Assembly (NCBI RefSeq): GCF_030697925.1
Contig: NZ_JAUYOJ010000080.1
Span: 1-64,000 of the forward strand
From: Phenylobacterium sp.
Lineage (GTDB): Bacteria; Pseudomonadota; Alphaproteobacteria; Caulobacterales; Caulobacteraceae
Direction: 5' to 3'
Length of the DNA stretch: 64,000 nt
Shown: positions 1 through 8,318 of the stretch, piece by piece
Layout of the letters: each line of letters begins with the position of its first letter
Position numbering within the stretch: position 1 is the stretch's first letter
The notes under the pieces: model-generated
Told to the model about the DNA's origin: nothing
The model's database searches: none
The model's input: only the letters and a program-made list of their open reading frames with translations
Translations under genes and position numbers: made by a program

Positions 1-216
1 CTCCGGTGTGATCGGCTCGACATAGGTGGCGTCGGCCACGTCCGGGTCGGTCATGATCGTGGCCGGGTTCGAATTGACCAGCACGATGCGGTAGCCTTCG
101 GCGCGCAGCGCCTTGCAGGCCTGGACCCCCGAATAGTCGAACTCGCAGGCCTGTCCGATGACGATCGGGCCGGCGCCGATGATGAGGATCGACGAGATGT
201 CGGTGCGTTTGGGCAT
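1..216 (-). CDS. carB: Carbamoyl-phosphate synthase large subunit, N-terminal part (runs off window)
   Basis: Only the first 72 codons are present; the gene continues past the left edge. The protein opens [21 protein letters not shown], the typical start of the CarB ammonia/carbamate-forming half, followed by the [16 protein letters not shown] helix and [11 protein letters not shown]. The large subunit makes carbamoyl phosphate from bicarbonate, ATP and glutamine-derived ammonia for pyrimidine and arginine synthesis, in the cytoplasm, as a complex with CarA. carA lies on the same strand 3 kb upstream, with a cold-shock gene and an ECF module between them. The ATG follows directly on the recognisable N-terminus, so the start is secure. 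Confidence 0.95.
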   Translation of the reverse strand, partial: MPKRTDISSILIIGAGPIVIGQACEFDYSGVQACKALRAEGYRIVLVNSNPATIMTDPDVADATYVEPITPE

Positions 217-329
217 ATCTACTCGCGCACGAGGGCGGGCGCGGCTCGAAGCGCGCCCGGTCCCGGTCAAACTGCAGGTTAAGGGGGCCGTTTAGAGACG
301 GAGTCGCCCGGGCGCAAGCCGCGTTTCGC

Positions 330-364
330 CCAAAGAAAATGGGCCGGCGTCGCCGCCGGCCCAT
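330..364 (-). terminator. Rho-independent terminator of the cold-shock gene
   Basis: A perfect 11-bp inverted repeat (ATGGGCCGGCG at 339-349 and its complement at 354-364, 4-nt loop) sits just downstream of the cold-shock stop codon. On the minus strand it is followed by TTTTCTTTG. It separates the cold-shock transcript from carB. Confidence 0.8.
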
Positions 365-406
365 CATCGTTCTGACATAAGGGCCCGAGGGCCCGAATGC
401 GGTCGC

Positions 407-613
407 CTAGACCTGCAGGTTGCCGGCGGACATCTTGCCGCTGCGACGATCCTGTTCGAGCTCGTAGTTGACCTTTTGGCCTTCGTTCAGGCTACGCAGG
501 CCTGCGCGCTCGACGGCCGAAATGTGCACGAAGACGTCAGCGCCGCCGTCGTCGGGTTGGATGAAGCCGTAGCCCTTGGTTCCGTTGAACCATTTCACAG
601 TGCCGGTAGCCAT
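407..613 (-). CDS. CspA-family cold-shock protein
   Basis: This is a 68-residue single cold-shock domain, the usual length of the family. It binds single-stranded RNA and DNA as an RNA chaperone in the cytoplasm. RNP1 is seen as KGYGFI (residues 13-18) and RNP2 as VFVHIS (27-32); the N-terminal TGTVKWFN is also canonical. The reading frame stays open far upstream, but the ATG at 613 starts exactly at the family N-terminus, so the longer version is rejected. A strong terminator follows. The upstream stretch (614 to about 850) is long enough for the extended 5' leader typical of csp mRNAs, but I could not identify a thermosensor fold by eye. Confidence 0.95.
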   Translation of the reverse strand: MATGTVKWFNGTKGYGFIQPDDGGADVFVHISAVERAGLRSLNEGQKVNYELEQDRRSGKMSAGNLQV

Positions 614-1205
614 AGAGATATTCGTCCTTGATAGATATGCCCGCGGCCCAAGCGGTTTGAGCAACGGATCAAAGGTCTCGGGGGATCGGGGAGCAGGTCC
701 GGAATCCCTGGCGGGATAAGGAAATTCAGCCGAACCGTACGAGTTTGACCCTCGAACCGTAGCGCGGTTCCAGCCACCCCGCAAGATGATCCGCCGAACA
801 CTGGTCTTGAGTTCGCGACGACTTGGTTTCCGTAGGCGATTGGCGGTCATTTCGAAGACTAGATGGTCATTTCCGTGAAACCCTCGGCCCTTACGGTGTA
901 GGCTTGCGAAGGTTTGGCGCCGCATCTGTACGACGGACTTGCTTGCCGCGCGCCCAGAAACCTGAATGCCGATGCTTTCGCTTTTCCTTGGTCAGGCCGC
1001 GGCGACCGCCCAGGCAAGCCGCCAGTCTCACGGATCTCGCGGCCGCCGGCGGCCTTCCAGACCACCCAGGTCGGCCGGCCGATCTTGCCGCAGTCGGGTC
1101 GCGATCAACAAGATCGGTGATCGCGGAACGACGGTTTCAGGGTTGCCTTGGCGCCTTGGCCTAGGGCAGCCTCGCGGTCCGTAAGACGGTCTGCGAACCC
1201 CCGGT
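614..1205. other. Intergenic region between csp and the ECF sigma gene
   Basis: This 592-nt gap separates two divergently oriented genes, so both promoters and probably a long csp leader lie here. Several short open frames exist on both strands, but none has a convincing ribosome site, known motif or expected codon pattern. I see no hairpin followed by T residues and no tRNA. No gene is called. Confidence 0.5.
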
Positions 1206-1760
1206 TTGAACGCGACTTCCTCGATCGACCCGCTCGCCGAACTGTTGCCGCGCATCGCGTCGGGCGATCGCGCGGCGCTGCGACAACTTTACCAGGCCAC
1301 GTCTTCGAAGCTTTTCGGCGTCTGTCTTCGTATTCTGTCGGACAGGGATGAGAGCGAAGACGTGTTGCAGGAGGTCTATCTGACGATCTGGCGAAGGGCC
1401 GACCGCTTCGAGGCGGGCCGGGCTAGCGTCATGACCTGGATATCGACCATTGCGCGCAATCGCGCCATCGACCGGCTGCGAGCGCGGGGTCCGCTCGCCT
1501 ATGCCGACCAGGTCGACGAGCTGGAGATCGACGACGGCAGGCCAAGCGCCGAGACCCTGCTGGCCGCCAGCCAGGACGGCCAGGCCCTGGGGCGCTGCCT
1601 GTCCGAATTGGACGAACGCACCCGGACGGTCATCCGCACGGCCTTCTTCGAGGGCGTCACCTACGAAGCCCTGGCCCAGCGCATGGACGCCCCGCTCGGC
1701 ACGGTGAAGAGTTGGATCCGCCGCGGCCTCCTCAAGCTCAGGGGGTGCCTGGAGCGATGA
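1206..1760 (+). CDS. ECF RNA polymerase sigma factor, SigK/SigL type
   Basis: A 184-residue group IV sigma factor. Region 2 covers roughly residues 20-95 (ALRQLYQATSSKLFGVCLRIL, then DESEDVLQEVYLTIWRR and the promoter-melting part SVMTWISTIARNRAIDRLR). Region 4 covers 125-182, with the helix-turn-helix GVTYEALAQRMDAPLGTVKSWIRRG. The last codons overlap the ATG of the downstream anti-sigma gene, so the two are translationally coupled. That partner carries an RskA-type domain, which places the sigma in the SigK/RskA-like group. The assigned start is a TTG; no better ATG is available in frame before region 2. A fasciclin gene downstream is the likely target, as with SigK in mycobacteria. Confidence 0.9.
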   Translation: MNATSSIDPLAELLPRIASGDRAALRQLYQATSSKLFGVCLRILSDRDESEDVLQEVYLTIWRRADRFEAGRASVMTWISTIARNRAIDRLRARGPLAYADQVDELEIDDGRPSAETLLAASQDGQALGRCLSELDERTRTVIRTAFFEGVTYEALAQRMDAPLGTVKSWIRRGLLKLRGCLER

Positions 1761-2476
1761 GCGACGTCGGCCCTGAACTGCACGACGACGAGGCCCTCGC
1801 GGCCGAACACGCCCTGGGCGTGCTCTCCGCGCGCGAGCGGGCCCTCGCGGAAGCCCGCATGGCCCGCGACCCCGCCTTCGCCGCCCAGGTCGGGGCCTGG
1901 CGCGAACGGCTGGCCCCGATGCTGACCGCCGTCGGCCCGGTGGAGGCGCCCGCCGGCCTCTGGGCGCGCATCGAACGCGCCCTGCCGGCCAACGACAACG
2001 GCCTCCTGAAGCGGATGCGCCTGTGGCGGGGGACGGCGATGGGCTCGATGGGCCTGGCCGCCGCCGGTATCGCCGCGGCCGCCATGCTGGCCAGCCAGCC
2101 GCCGGTGGTGATCCGCACCGCCCCGCCGCCGATGGCGCCGATGCTGGACGCGCGCCTGGCCTCCACCGCCGGCCAGCCGATGTTCGTGGCCGCCTACGAC
2201 CCGGCGCGGAAGGCCATGCTGGTGGCCTCGCTGATGGCTCCCGGCGCGGACCCGAACCATAGCCACGAGCTGTGGCTGATCCCCGCCGACGGCAAGCCGC
2301 GCTCGCTGGGCCTGGTGGCGCCCGGAACCTCCAAGTCCATGCCGATGAAGCCGGAGATGGCCGGTATGGTCACCGAGGGCGCGGCGTTGGCGGTCTCGGT
2401 CGAACCGATGGGCGGCTCCAAGTCCCAGGGCCCCTCAGGGCCGGTGGCCGCGATCGGCAAGCTCGCCAGGATCTGA
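1757..2476 (+). CDS. Anti-sigma factor, RskA-like
   Basis: The 239-residue protein has an N-terminal cytoplasmic zinc-finger-like anti-sigma segment (LHDDEALAAEHALGVLSARE, residues about 6-25), one transmembrane helix (about 96-113, MGLAAAGIAAAAMLAS) and a periplasmic C-terminal domain with HELWLIPADGKPRSLG and LAVSVEPMGGS, the signature of the RskA C-terminal family. It should hold the preceding sigma factor at the membrane until a periplasmic signal triggers its release or proteolysis. The ATG overlaps the sigma stop codon (ATGA), which fixes the start; a longer in-frame extension inside the sigma gene is rejected. Confidence 0.88.
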   Translation: MSDVGPELHDDEALAAEHALGVLSARERALAEARMARDPAFAAQVGAWRERLAPMLTAVGPVEAPAGLWARIERALPANDNGLLKRMRLWRGTAMGSMGLAAAGIAAAAMLASQPPVVIRTAPPPMAPMLDARLASTAGQPMFVAAYDPARKAMLVASLMAPGADPNHSHELWLIPADGKPRSLGLVAPGTSKSMPMKPEMAGMVTEGAALAVSVEPMGGSKSQGPSGPVAAIGKLARI

Positions 2477-2601
2477 GCCAGCCTAACTACGAAATCGGCT
2501 CGCCGACGAAGAAATGTGTCAACGCCCCGCATCCCTGGCGGACGCCGCTCCGTATTCCTGGTGTCGCTGAGATGGCGGCAGATAATCCAGGGACTCGACC
2601 T

Positions 2602-3183
2602 ATGTCTAACAAGTTCATCCCGGCGCTGGTCGCCGGCGTTGCTGCCGCATGTCTCGTCGGCGGCGCGGCTTCTGCTCAAATGACCTCGCCCGCGGGCAAG
2701 GAGAAGACCGTCATGGTCGGCGGCGCCGCCATGTATCCATCCAAGAACATCGTCGAAAATGCGGTCAATTCGAAGGACCACACCACCCTGGTCACCGCCA
2801 TTCAGGCGGCCGGCCTTGTGGACACCCTGGCGAGCCCGGGCCCGTTCACGGTCTTCGCTCCGACCAACGCCGCCTTCGCCAAGCTGCCCGCCGGCACGGT
2901 CGAGACCCTGGTGAAGCCCGAAAGCAAGGCGACCCTGACCAAGGTGCTGACCTATCACGTCGCGCCGGGCCGGCTGTCGGGCGCCGATCTCGCCGCCATG
3001 GTGAAGGCTGGGGGCGGCAAGGCCATGCTTAAGACCGTCCAGGGCGAGAACCTGACGGTCATGGCGATGGGCGGAGGCCTGATGATCCACGACGCCAGGG
3101 GCGGGACCTCGAAGGTGACCATCGCCGACGTCAACCAGTCGAACGGCGTGATCCACGTCGTCGACACGGTGCTAATGCCCTAA
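2602..3183 (+). CDS. Exported fasciclin-domain protein
   Basis: 193 residues with a Sec signal peptide (MSNKFIPALVAGVAAACLVGGAASA, cleavage near residue 25) and one FAS1 domain (about 45-190). FAS1 box H1 is seen as GPFTVFAPTNAAFAKLP and the H2 region as GVIHVVDTVLMP; LTYHVAPGRL lies between. FAS1 proteins act outside the cytoplasm in adhesion or surface structure. The gene follows the sigma/anti-sigma pair by 125 nt. In Mycobacterium tuberculosis the SigK-RskA pair drives the fasciclin genes mpt70 and mpt83, so the same wiring is likely here. That is inference from context; I could not identify a promoter consensus. Confidence 0.92.
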   Translation: MSNKFIPALVAGVAAACLVGGAASAQMTSPAGKEKTVMVGGAAMYPSKNIVENAVNSKDHTTLVTAIQAAGLVDTLASPGPFTVFAPTNAAFAKLPAGTVETLVKPESKATLTKVLTYHVAPGRLSGADLAAMVKAGGGKAMLKTVQGENLTVMAMGGGLMIHDARGGTSKVTIADVNQSNGVIHVVDTVLMP

Positions 3184-3200
3184 GGCGCCGTGACGTTCCG

Positions 3201-3236
3201 GAGCCCTTCTCGTCGCGTCCGCAGCGGGAAGGGCTC
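3201..3236. terminator. Inverted repeat between convergent fasciclin and carA genes
   Basis: A perfect 9-bp repeat, GAGCCCTTC at 3201-3209 and GAAGGGCTC at 3228-3236, lies in the 58-nt gap between two convergent genes. It has no T-run, so it may be a bidirectional, partly Rho-assisted terminator. Confidence 0.45.
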
Positions 3237-3241
3237 GCGCG

Positions 3242-4411
3242 CTACTTGGCCGCAGCGTCCATGAAGCCCGCGAAGCGCTCGAACAGGTAGAGCGAGTCCG
3301 TCGGGCCGGGAGAGGCCTCCGGGTGGTGCTGGACCGAGAAGACCGGGCGGTCTTTCAGCGCGATGCCGGCGTTGGTGCCGTCGAACAGCGAGACATGGGT
3401 CTCGACCACCGGCTCGGGCAGGCTGTCGCGATCGACGGTGAAGCCGTGGTTCATGGAGACGATCTCCACCTTGCCGGTGGTGATGTCCTTCACCGGGTGG
3501 TTCGCGCCATGGTGGCCCTGTTCCATCTTCACGGTGGTGGCGCCCAGCGCCAGGGCCATCATCTGGTGGCCGAGGCAGATGCCGAACACCGGCGTGCCGC
3601 TGTCGACCAGCTTCTTGATCTCCGGCACGGCGTACTCGCCGGTGGCCGCCGGATCGCCGGGGCCGTTGGAGAGCAGGATCCCGTCGGGCTTGCGGGCCAG
3701 GATGTCCTCGGCCGAGGTGCTGGCCGGGACCACGGTCGCCCGGGCGCCGATGGAGGTGAGCGCGCGCAGGATGTTGCGCTTCACGCCGTAGTCCAGGACC
3801 ACGACTTCGTACTTCGGCTGGCCGGCCTTGGCGTAGCCTTCGGGCCAGGTCCACAGGCCCTCGTCATAGACGAAGGGCTGCAGGCAGGAGGCGTCCTTGG
3901 CCAGGTCCAGGCCCACCAGGCCCGACCAGGCCTTGGCCTTGGCCACCAGGGCCGGGATGTCGAACTTGCCGTCGGGGCTATGGGCGATGACGCCGTGCGG
4001 CATGCCCTTCTCACGGATGGCGCGGGTCAGCGCCCGGGTGTCGACCCCGGCCAGGCCCACGACCTCGCGGCGCTTCATCCAGGTGTCGAGATCGCCCTCC
4101 GAGCGCCAGTTTGCGGGGGCGGTAGGAACGTCGCGGAAGATCGCGCCGCAGGCCGAGGTCTTGGCCGACCCGGACATCTGCTCGATGTCCTCGACGTTCA
4201 CCCCGGTGTTGCCCATGTGGGGGAAGGTGAAGGCCACGATCTGGGACATGTAGGAGGGGTCCGTCAGGATCTCCTGGTAACCGGTCATGGCGGTGTTGAA
4301 GCAGACCTCACCCACCGCCTCGCCCGCCGCGCCGACGCCGATCCCCTGCAGGACCGTGCCGTCCGCCAACACCAGGACACCGGTGACACCAGCAAGCAGG
4401 TCGGTGGTCAT
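3242..4411 (-). CDS. carA: Carbamoyl-phosphate synthase small (glutaminase) subunit
   Basis: 389 residues, normal for CarA. The N-terminal domain begins [14 protein letters not shown] and holds [21 protein letters not shown]. The C-terminal class I glutamine amidotransferase has the nucleophile loop [16 protein letters not shown] (catalytic Cys) and the His-Glu pair in [12 protein letters not shown] near the end. It supplies ammonia from glutamine to CarB. The ATG at 4411 ([11 protein letters not shown]) is chosen because a longer in-frame extension has no family similarity. carB is not adjacent: about 3 kb of unrelated genes lie between the two on the same strand. Confidence 0.96.
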   Translation of the reverse strand: MTTDLLAGVTGVLVLADGTVLQGIGVGAAGEAVGEVCFNTAMTGYQEILTDPSYMSQIVAFTFPHMGNTGVNVEDIEQMSGSAKTSACGAIFRDVPTAPANWRSEGDLDTWMKRREVVGLAGVDTRALTRAIREKGMPHGVIAHSPDGKFDIPALVAKAKAWSGLVGLDLAKDASCLQPFVYDEGLWTWPEGYAKAGQPKYEVVVLDYGVKRNILRALTSIGARATVVPASTSAEDILARKPDGILLSNGPGDPAATGEYAVPEIKKLVDSGTPVFGICLGHQMMALALGATTVKMEQGHHGANHPVKDITTGKVEIVSMNHGFTVDRDSLPEPVVETHVSLFDGTNAGIALKDRPVFSVQHHPEASPGPTDSLYLFERFAGFMDAAAK

Positions 4412-4563
4412 GGGCGTGCTCCAATGGCGGGGCGCATGCTCGCAGAAGGTCCGGCCCAGGTGAACCCGGTCCGTTTTGATCTGCCTGCTTGTTGCGCAAA
4501 CGGCCGCGTAGTTAGTGATTCCCGAAGGGCCGGTCAATGCGCCCTATCGGGAGGAGACCTGTC

Positions 4564-4998
4564 ATGACCGCACACATCGATCCCGACCGCGACGCCTGGG
4601 CGATCTTCAAGGCCCTGCCGCGGGACCAGCCGATCCAGATGCTGAACCTGGTGCGGGTGAAGCCGCTGGCCGAATATCCCGCCGACCATCCCGACCACGG
4701 CAAGGGGCTCACCGGGCTGGAGGCCTATCGCGCCTATGGACGGACGACCGCGCCGATCTTCGCGCGTTTGGGCGGTCGCCAGGTCTGGGCCGGCAAGCCG
4801 CAGGTGATGGTGACCGGGCCGCAGGACGAGGCCTGGGACCTGGCCTTCATCGCCGAATATCCGAACGCGGCGGCCTTCCTGGCGATGGTGGCCGACCCCG
4901 AGTACCGCGAGTTCGTGAAGCACCGCACCGCTGGCGTCGCCGATTCGCGGCTCCTGCGGCTGTCACCGATCGAGCCGGGCGCGGGGTTCGGCGAATAG
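4564..4998 (+). CDS. DUF1330-family protein
   Basis: 144 residues with a ferredoxin-like (dimeric alpha-beta barrel) fold typical of DUF1330: QPIQMLNLVRVKPLAEYP near the N-terminus and the closing segment WDLAFIAEYPNAAAFLAMV, PEYREFVKHRTAGVADSRL. No catalytic activity is established for the family. A good ribosome site (GGGAGGAG) precedes the ATG by about 8 nt. The gene is divergent from carA, sharing a short promoter region. Confidence 0.8.
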   Translation: MTAHIDPDRDAWAIFKALPRDQPIQMLNLVRVKPLAEYPADHPDHGKGLTGLEAYRAYGRTTAPIFARLGGRQVWAGKPQVMVTGPQDEAWDLAFIAEYPNAAAFLAMVADPEYREFVKHRTAGVADSRLLRLSPIEPGAGFGE

Positions 4999-5051
4999 AT
5001 CTGGCTGAAAACGAGGGAAGTACGTCATTTCAGACGGATCGGAGAGTTGGC

Positions 5052-5330
5052 ATGGTGCAGGCTCCACCCATGGGAGTTTTGCCGATGCTGGCCCTCAAGC
5101 CCAACTGCGAATGCTGCGACAAGAACCTGCCGGCCGACGCGGCGGACGCCATGATCTGCACCTTCGAATGCACCTTCTGCGCCGACTGCGTCGAGAGGCG
5201 GCTGGGCGGCGCCTGCCCCAACTGCGGCGGCAATTTCGCGGCCCGGCCGATCCGGCCGGCGGCGGCGCTGGCCCGGTTCCCGGCCTCCACCGAGCGGTTC
5301 ACCAAGGCCCACAAGGCCTGCGCGGCCTAA
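5052..5330 (+). CDS. DUF1272 zinc-ribbon-like small protein
   Basis: 92 residues. The core LKPNCECCDKNLPADAADAMICTFECTFC followed by CPNCGGNF gives eight cysteines in paired CxxC-type knuckles, the pattern of DUF1272, presumably binding zinc. Function is unknown. An internal ATG at 5085 (MLALKPNCECC) matches the usual family start and is an alternative. The stop codon overlaps the stop of the convergent hybrid kinase gene by 3 nt. Confidence 0.82.
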   Translation: MVQAPPMGVLPMLALKPNCECCDKNLPADAADAMICTFECTFCADCVERRLGGACPNCGGNFAARPIRPAAALARFPASTERFTKAHKACAA

Positions 5331-6484
5331 CTCTCCAGCACCTCCGAGATCGCCTCGAACAGGGCCTCGGCCCGGACCGGCTTGGCGATGTGGCGGTCGG
5401 CGCCGGCGGCCTTGGACGCTTCGAGGTCGCCCGGCGAAGTGTTGGCGCTGATCACGATGATCGGCGCGCGCGGAAGGCCCGCCCCCTCGGCCCGGCGGAT
5501 GGCGCGGATGGCGTCCAGACCGTCCATGATCGGCATGCGCAGGTCCATCAGCACCAGGTCGAAGGCGCCTCCGCGCCAGGCCTGCACCGCCTGGGCGCCG
5601 TCCTCGACGCTGACCACATCGGCCCCGGCCGCTCCCAGCATCAGCTCGATGACCCTGCGGTTGGTGGGATTGTCGTCGGCCGCCAGCACCCGCAGCGGCG
5701 GCGCGTCGGGGGCGTGGACCATGGGACCGGCCGTGGGCGCCGTGTCGGCCTCACGGGCGGCGTCGCCATAGTCCAGCAGGTTGTTGACCAGGTCGTCCAG
5801 GGCGCGGGCCGAGTCTAGGATCTCACCGACGATCGCGCGCTGGTCCTCCGTCAGGCCTTGCCGCTCCAGGGCCAGCGCCAGGCCCATGACCCCGTTCAGC
5901 GGGGTGCGCAGCTCATGGCTCATATCGGCCAGGAACTCGCTCTTGGCGCGGCTGGCGGCCTCGGCCCGATGCAGGGCGTCCTCCAGGTCGGCGGCCTGGC
6001 GCTTGAGCTGGGTGATGTCGACCCGCAGGCCTATCACCCCGCCGTCGGCGGTGCGCCGCTCCTCGATCATCAGCCAGCGCCCGTCGGCCAGCCGTTGTTC
6101 GTGACGCTCGCCGGTGGGCGCCGTGAGCTTCTCGATGCGGGCGGCGAGCCATTCCTCCTCGCGGCCGATCGCGTCAGGATAGTCGCCTCGCGCGACGCCC
6201 ACCCGCAGGGTGTCGGCGAGCCTGGCGCCGGGGCTGAACAGGTCGGCGGAGCGGTGGTAGATCTCGGCGTAGCGCCGGTTCCACAGGATGTAGCGGCCCT
6301 CGGCGTCGAGGAAGACCACGCCTTCGGGCAGGACGTCGATGGCCTCGCGCAGGCGCGCTTCGGCCCGCCGGGCCTCGGCCTCGGCCTCGGCCAGGGCGCG
6401 TCCCCCCAGCCTGCGGCCGATATTGCGCGTCAGCCATCCGCGCAGTCCGCCCTTCGACATCCGCCGCCCCGGAGAATCACTCAA
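5327..6484 (-). CDS. PAS-DHp-receiver protein lacking the kinase ATPase domain
   Basis: 385 residues. A coiled segment (29-47) leads to a PAS domain (about 45-160), then a HisKA dimerisation/phosphotransfer domain with the phospho-acceptor His190 in DMSHELRTPLNG, then directly a receiver domain (about 264-383) with acidic pocket AADDN, phospho-acceptor Asp314 (LMDLRMP) and Lys368. Only about 25 residues separate the helical DHp from the receiver. The N, G1, F and G2 boxes of a HATPase_c domain are absent, and no frameshift remnant is visible. The protein cannot make its own phosphohistidine, so it may act as a phosphorelay module or as substrate of another kinase. No membrane segment was seen. 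An ATG at codon 9 is an alternative start. Confidence 0.88.
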   Translation of the reverse strand: MSDSPGRRMSKGGLRGWLTRNIGRRLGGRALAEAEAEARRAEARLREAIDVLPEGVVFLDAEGRYILWNRRYAEIYHRSADLFSPGARLADTLRVGVARGDYPDAIGREEEWLAARIEKLTAPTGERHEQRLADGRWLMIEERRTADGGVIGLRVDITQLKRQAADLEDALHRAEAASRAKSEFLADMSHELRTPLNGVMGLALALERQGLTEDQRAIVGEILDSARALDDLVNNLLDYGDAAREADTAPTAGPMVHAPDAPPLRVLAADDNPTNRRVIELMLGAAGADVVSVEDGAQAVQAWRGGAFDLVLMDLRMPIMDGLDAIRAIRRAEGAGLPRAPIIVISANTSPGDLEASKAAGADRHIAKPVRAEALFEAISEVLES

Positions 6485-6617
6485 CCACGGAGATCATTTG
6501 GGGCGTCGGATGTTGCCGGAATGCTTCGGCCGCCGGCTTGGCGGGCGGAAACGGCGCGGCGCCCGTCCCTTGTGCGGCGGGGCTCGATTTTCATGCACGA
6601 GCGGCTATGTGGAACAC

Positions 6618-7313
6618 ATGAGCATCACCACGGTCGGCTTGGACGCCGACGACACCCTTTGGCACAACGAGAACCTATTCCGCCTGACCCATGAGCGGTT
6701 CTGCGACCTGCTGGCCGAGGTGGCCGACCGAGGGGAGCTGGAGGCCAGGCTGGCCGAGGTCGAGCGGCGCAATTTGCGGCTCTATGGCTACGGGGTGAAG
6801 GGCTTCACCCTTTCGATGATCGAGACCGCCATGGATCTCACCGGGGGCGAAGCGCCCTCCAAGGTGGTCCGCGAGATCCTGGCCGTGGGCCGCGAGATGC
6901 TCACCGAGCCGGTCGAGCCCCTGCCCGGGGTCGAGGACGCCCTGGACGAGCTCTCCAAGACCTACCGGCTGGTGCTCATCACCAAGGGTGACCTGCTGCA
7001 CCAGGAGCAGAAGCTGGCGGCCTCGGGCCTGGGCGACCTGTTCGCCGCCGTGGAGATCGTCAGCGAGAAGGACGCCTCGACCTACGCCCGGGTGTTCGAG
7101 CGCCACGGCAGCGGCGCCGCGGAGGCCGTGATGTGCGGCAACTCCATGCGATCGGACATACTGCCGGCCATCGAGGCCGGGTCCTGGGGCGCCCACGTGC
7201 CCTATCCGCTGACCTGGGCGCACGAGGTCGCCGAGGCGCCGGTGGGCCACACGCGGTTCGTGGAACTGGCCTCGATCCGCGACCTGCCGGGTTGGGTGGC
7301 GGGGATCGGCTGA
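6618..7313 (+). CDS. HAD-superfamily hydrolase
   Basis: 231 residues, cytoplasmic. Motif I is VGLDADDTLW (nucleophile Asp9, acid Asp11), motif II is LVLITKGD, and a late motif is MCGNSMRSDILPAIEAG (motif IV, Mg ligands), with a helical C1 cap between. This is the YjjG/phosphoglycolate-phosphatase-like type, acting on phosphomonoesters; the substrate cannot be read from sequence. The ATG at 6618 sits exactly before motif I; a longer frame upstream is rejected. Confidence 0.88.
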   Translation: MSITTVGLDADDTLWHNENLFRLTHERFCDLLAEVADRGELEARLAEVERRNLRLYGYGVKGFTLSMIETAMDLTGGEAPSKVVREILAVGREMLTEPVEPLPGVEDALDELSKTYRLVLITKGDLLHQEQKLAASGLGDLFAAVEIVSEKDASTYARVFERHGSGAAEAVMCGNSMRSDILPAIEAGSWGAHVPYPLTWAHEVAEAPVGHTRFVELASIRDLPGWVAGIG

Positions 7314-7329
7314 TTTTCTTCACGGGCGA

Positions 7330-7356
7330 TGTCACAGGACTAAGCTCGGCTGCGTC
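7330..7356 (+). promoter_or_regulatory. ECF41-type promoter
   Basis: TGTCACA at 7330-7336, a 16-nt spacer and CGTC at 7353-7356 match the published ECF41 consensus (TGTCACA -35, CGTC -10). It lies 26 nt before the first gene of an operon that itself encodes an ECF41 sigma factor, so autoregulation is expected. Confidence 0.82.
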
Positions 7357-7381
7357 CTAGAGGCGAAGTCGGAGAAAGCCC

Positions 7382-7762
7382 ATGTCCCGCATCCTGGCCG
7401 CCGCCCTGGCCGCAATGCTCGCCGTCAACGCCCTGGCGATGCTGTTCGCCTCGTTCTGGTGGTACGGGGCTGTCCCCGGGGTCACCGCCACCGGCGCCTA
7501 CAACCCGCATTTCGTCAGGGATATCGGCGCGGCCTATCTGGTGACCGCGGGCGGTCTGGCCTGGTTCGCCTGGCGGCCGGTCCAGGGCTGGCCCGCCCTG
7601 GTGGCCGCGGCGGCCTTCCTGGTGCTGCACGCGGGGATCCACGTCTTCGACGCAAGCTGTTCGGCCAACCCCCTGGCCGACGTCATCCGCGACCTGCCAG
7701 GCGTCTACCTGCCAGCCCTGCTGGCGGCCTGGCTGGCGGTCGCCAAACGACCGGGATACTGA
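7382..7762 (+). CDS. Small four-helix membrane protein of the ECF41 operon
   Basis: 126 residues with about four hydrophobic helices (residues 5-25, 48-65, 68-88, 103-120). A short loop with FDASCSANPLADVIRD lies before the last helix. I do not recognise a named family. It is the first gene after a clear ECF41 promoter and lies 2 nt before the CMD-like gene, so it belongs to that operon. It may work with the redox-type CMD protein or as a membrane component of signal sensing; both are guesses. Confidence 0.75.
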   Translation: MSRILAAALAAMLAVNALAMLFASFWWYGAVPGVTATGAYNPHFVRDIGAAYLVTAGGLAWFAWRPVQGWPALVAAAAFLVLHAGIHVFDASCSANPLADVIRDLPGVYLPALLAAWLAVAKRPGY

Positions 7763-7764
7763 TC

Positions 7765-8307
7765 ATGCTGAAGACCTTCCTCACTAGCCAGATCGACAAG
7801 ATGGAGCGCACCTGGAGCTATGACGCGAGCTATATGCGCCATGTGCTGGAGGCGAGCCCCGCGACTTTCCTGAAGTTCGGCTTCGTCACTGGGCTCGTCG
7901 ACCGCAAGGCCGCGCCGGCGGCGGCCCTCGCGGCGGCCGGCATCGCCGGGACGCTGGCCGAGGACTGCGGACCCTGCACCCAGATCTCCGTCGACATGGC
8001 CGCGGCCGGCGGGGTGAAGCCCCACGTGCTGCGCGCCATCCTGGCCAGGGACGAGGCGGCCATGGGCGAGGACGCCGTGCTCGCCTGGCGTTTCGCCCAG
8101 GCCAGCCTGGCGCGCGACATGGAAGCCGCCGATCCCCTGCGCGACGAGATCGTGCGCCGCTGGGGCGACCGGGGGCTGGTGGCCGTAAGCATGGCGATCA
8201 CCACCGCGCGGATGTATCCGACCCTGAAATACGCCCTGGGCTACGGAAAGGCCTGCTCGCGGGTGACGGTGGCGGGCGAGCCGGCACCGTTGCGCCAAGC
8301 CGCCTAG
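7765..8307 (+). CDS. Carboxymuconolactone decarboxylase / AhpD-like protein
   Basis: 180 residues, all-helical. The AhpD-like redox motif is seen as AEDCGPCTQ (Cys68 and Cys71 with the preceding acidic residue), pointing to a thiol peroxidase or disulfide-reductase-like role rather than lactone decarboxylation. Genes of this family are the commonest partners and targets of ECF41 sigma factors, and here the sigma gene follows 11 nt later. The ATG lies 2 nt after the stop of the membrane protein gene. Confidence 0.85.
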   Translation: MLKTFLTSQIDKMERTWSYDASYMRHVLEASPATFLKFGFVTGLVDRKAAPAAALAAAGIAGTLAEDCGPCTQISVDMAAAGGVKPHVLRAILARDEAAMGEDAVLAWRFAQASLARDMEAADPLRDEIVRRWGDRGLVAVSMAITTARMYPTLKYALGYGKACSRVTVAGEPAPLRQAA

Positions 8308-8318
8308 GAGGGAGCGTC

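Noticed and set aside
823-1164. Open frames in the csp-sigma gap
   Set aside because: No ribosome site or recognisable domain, and frames overlap on both strands.
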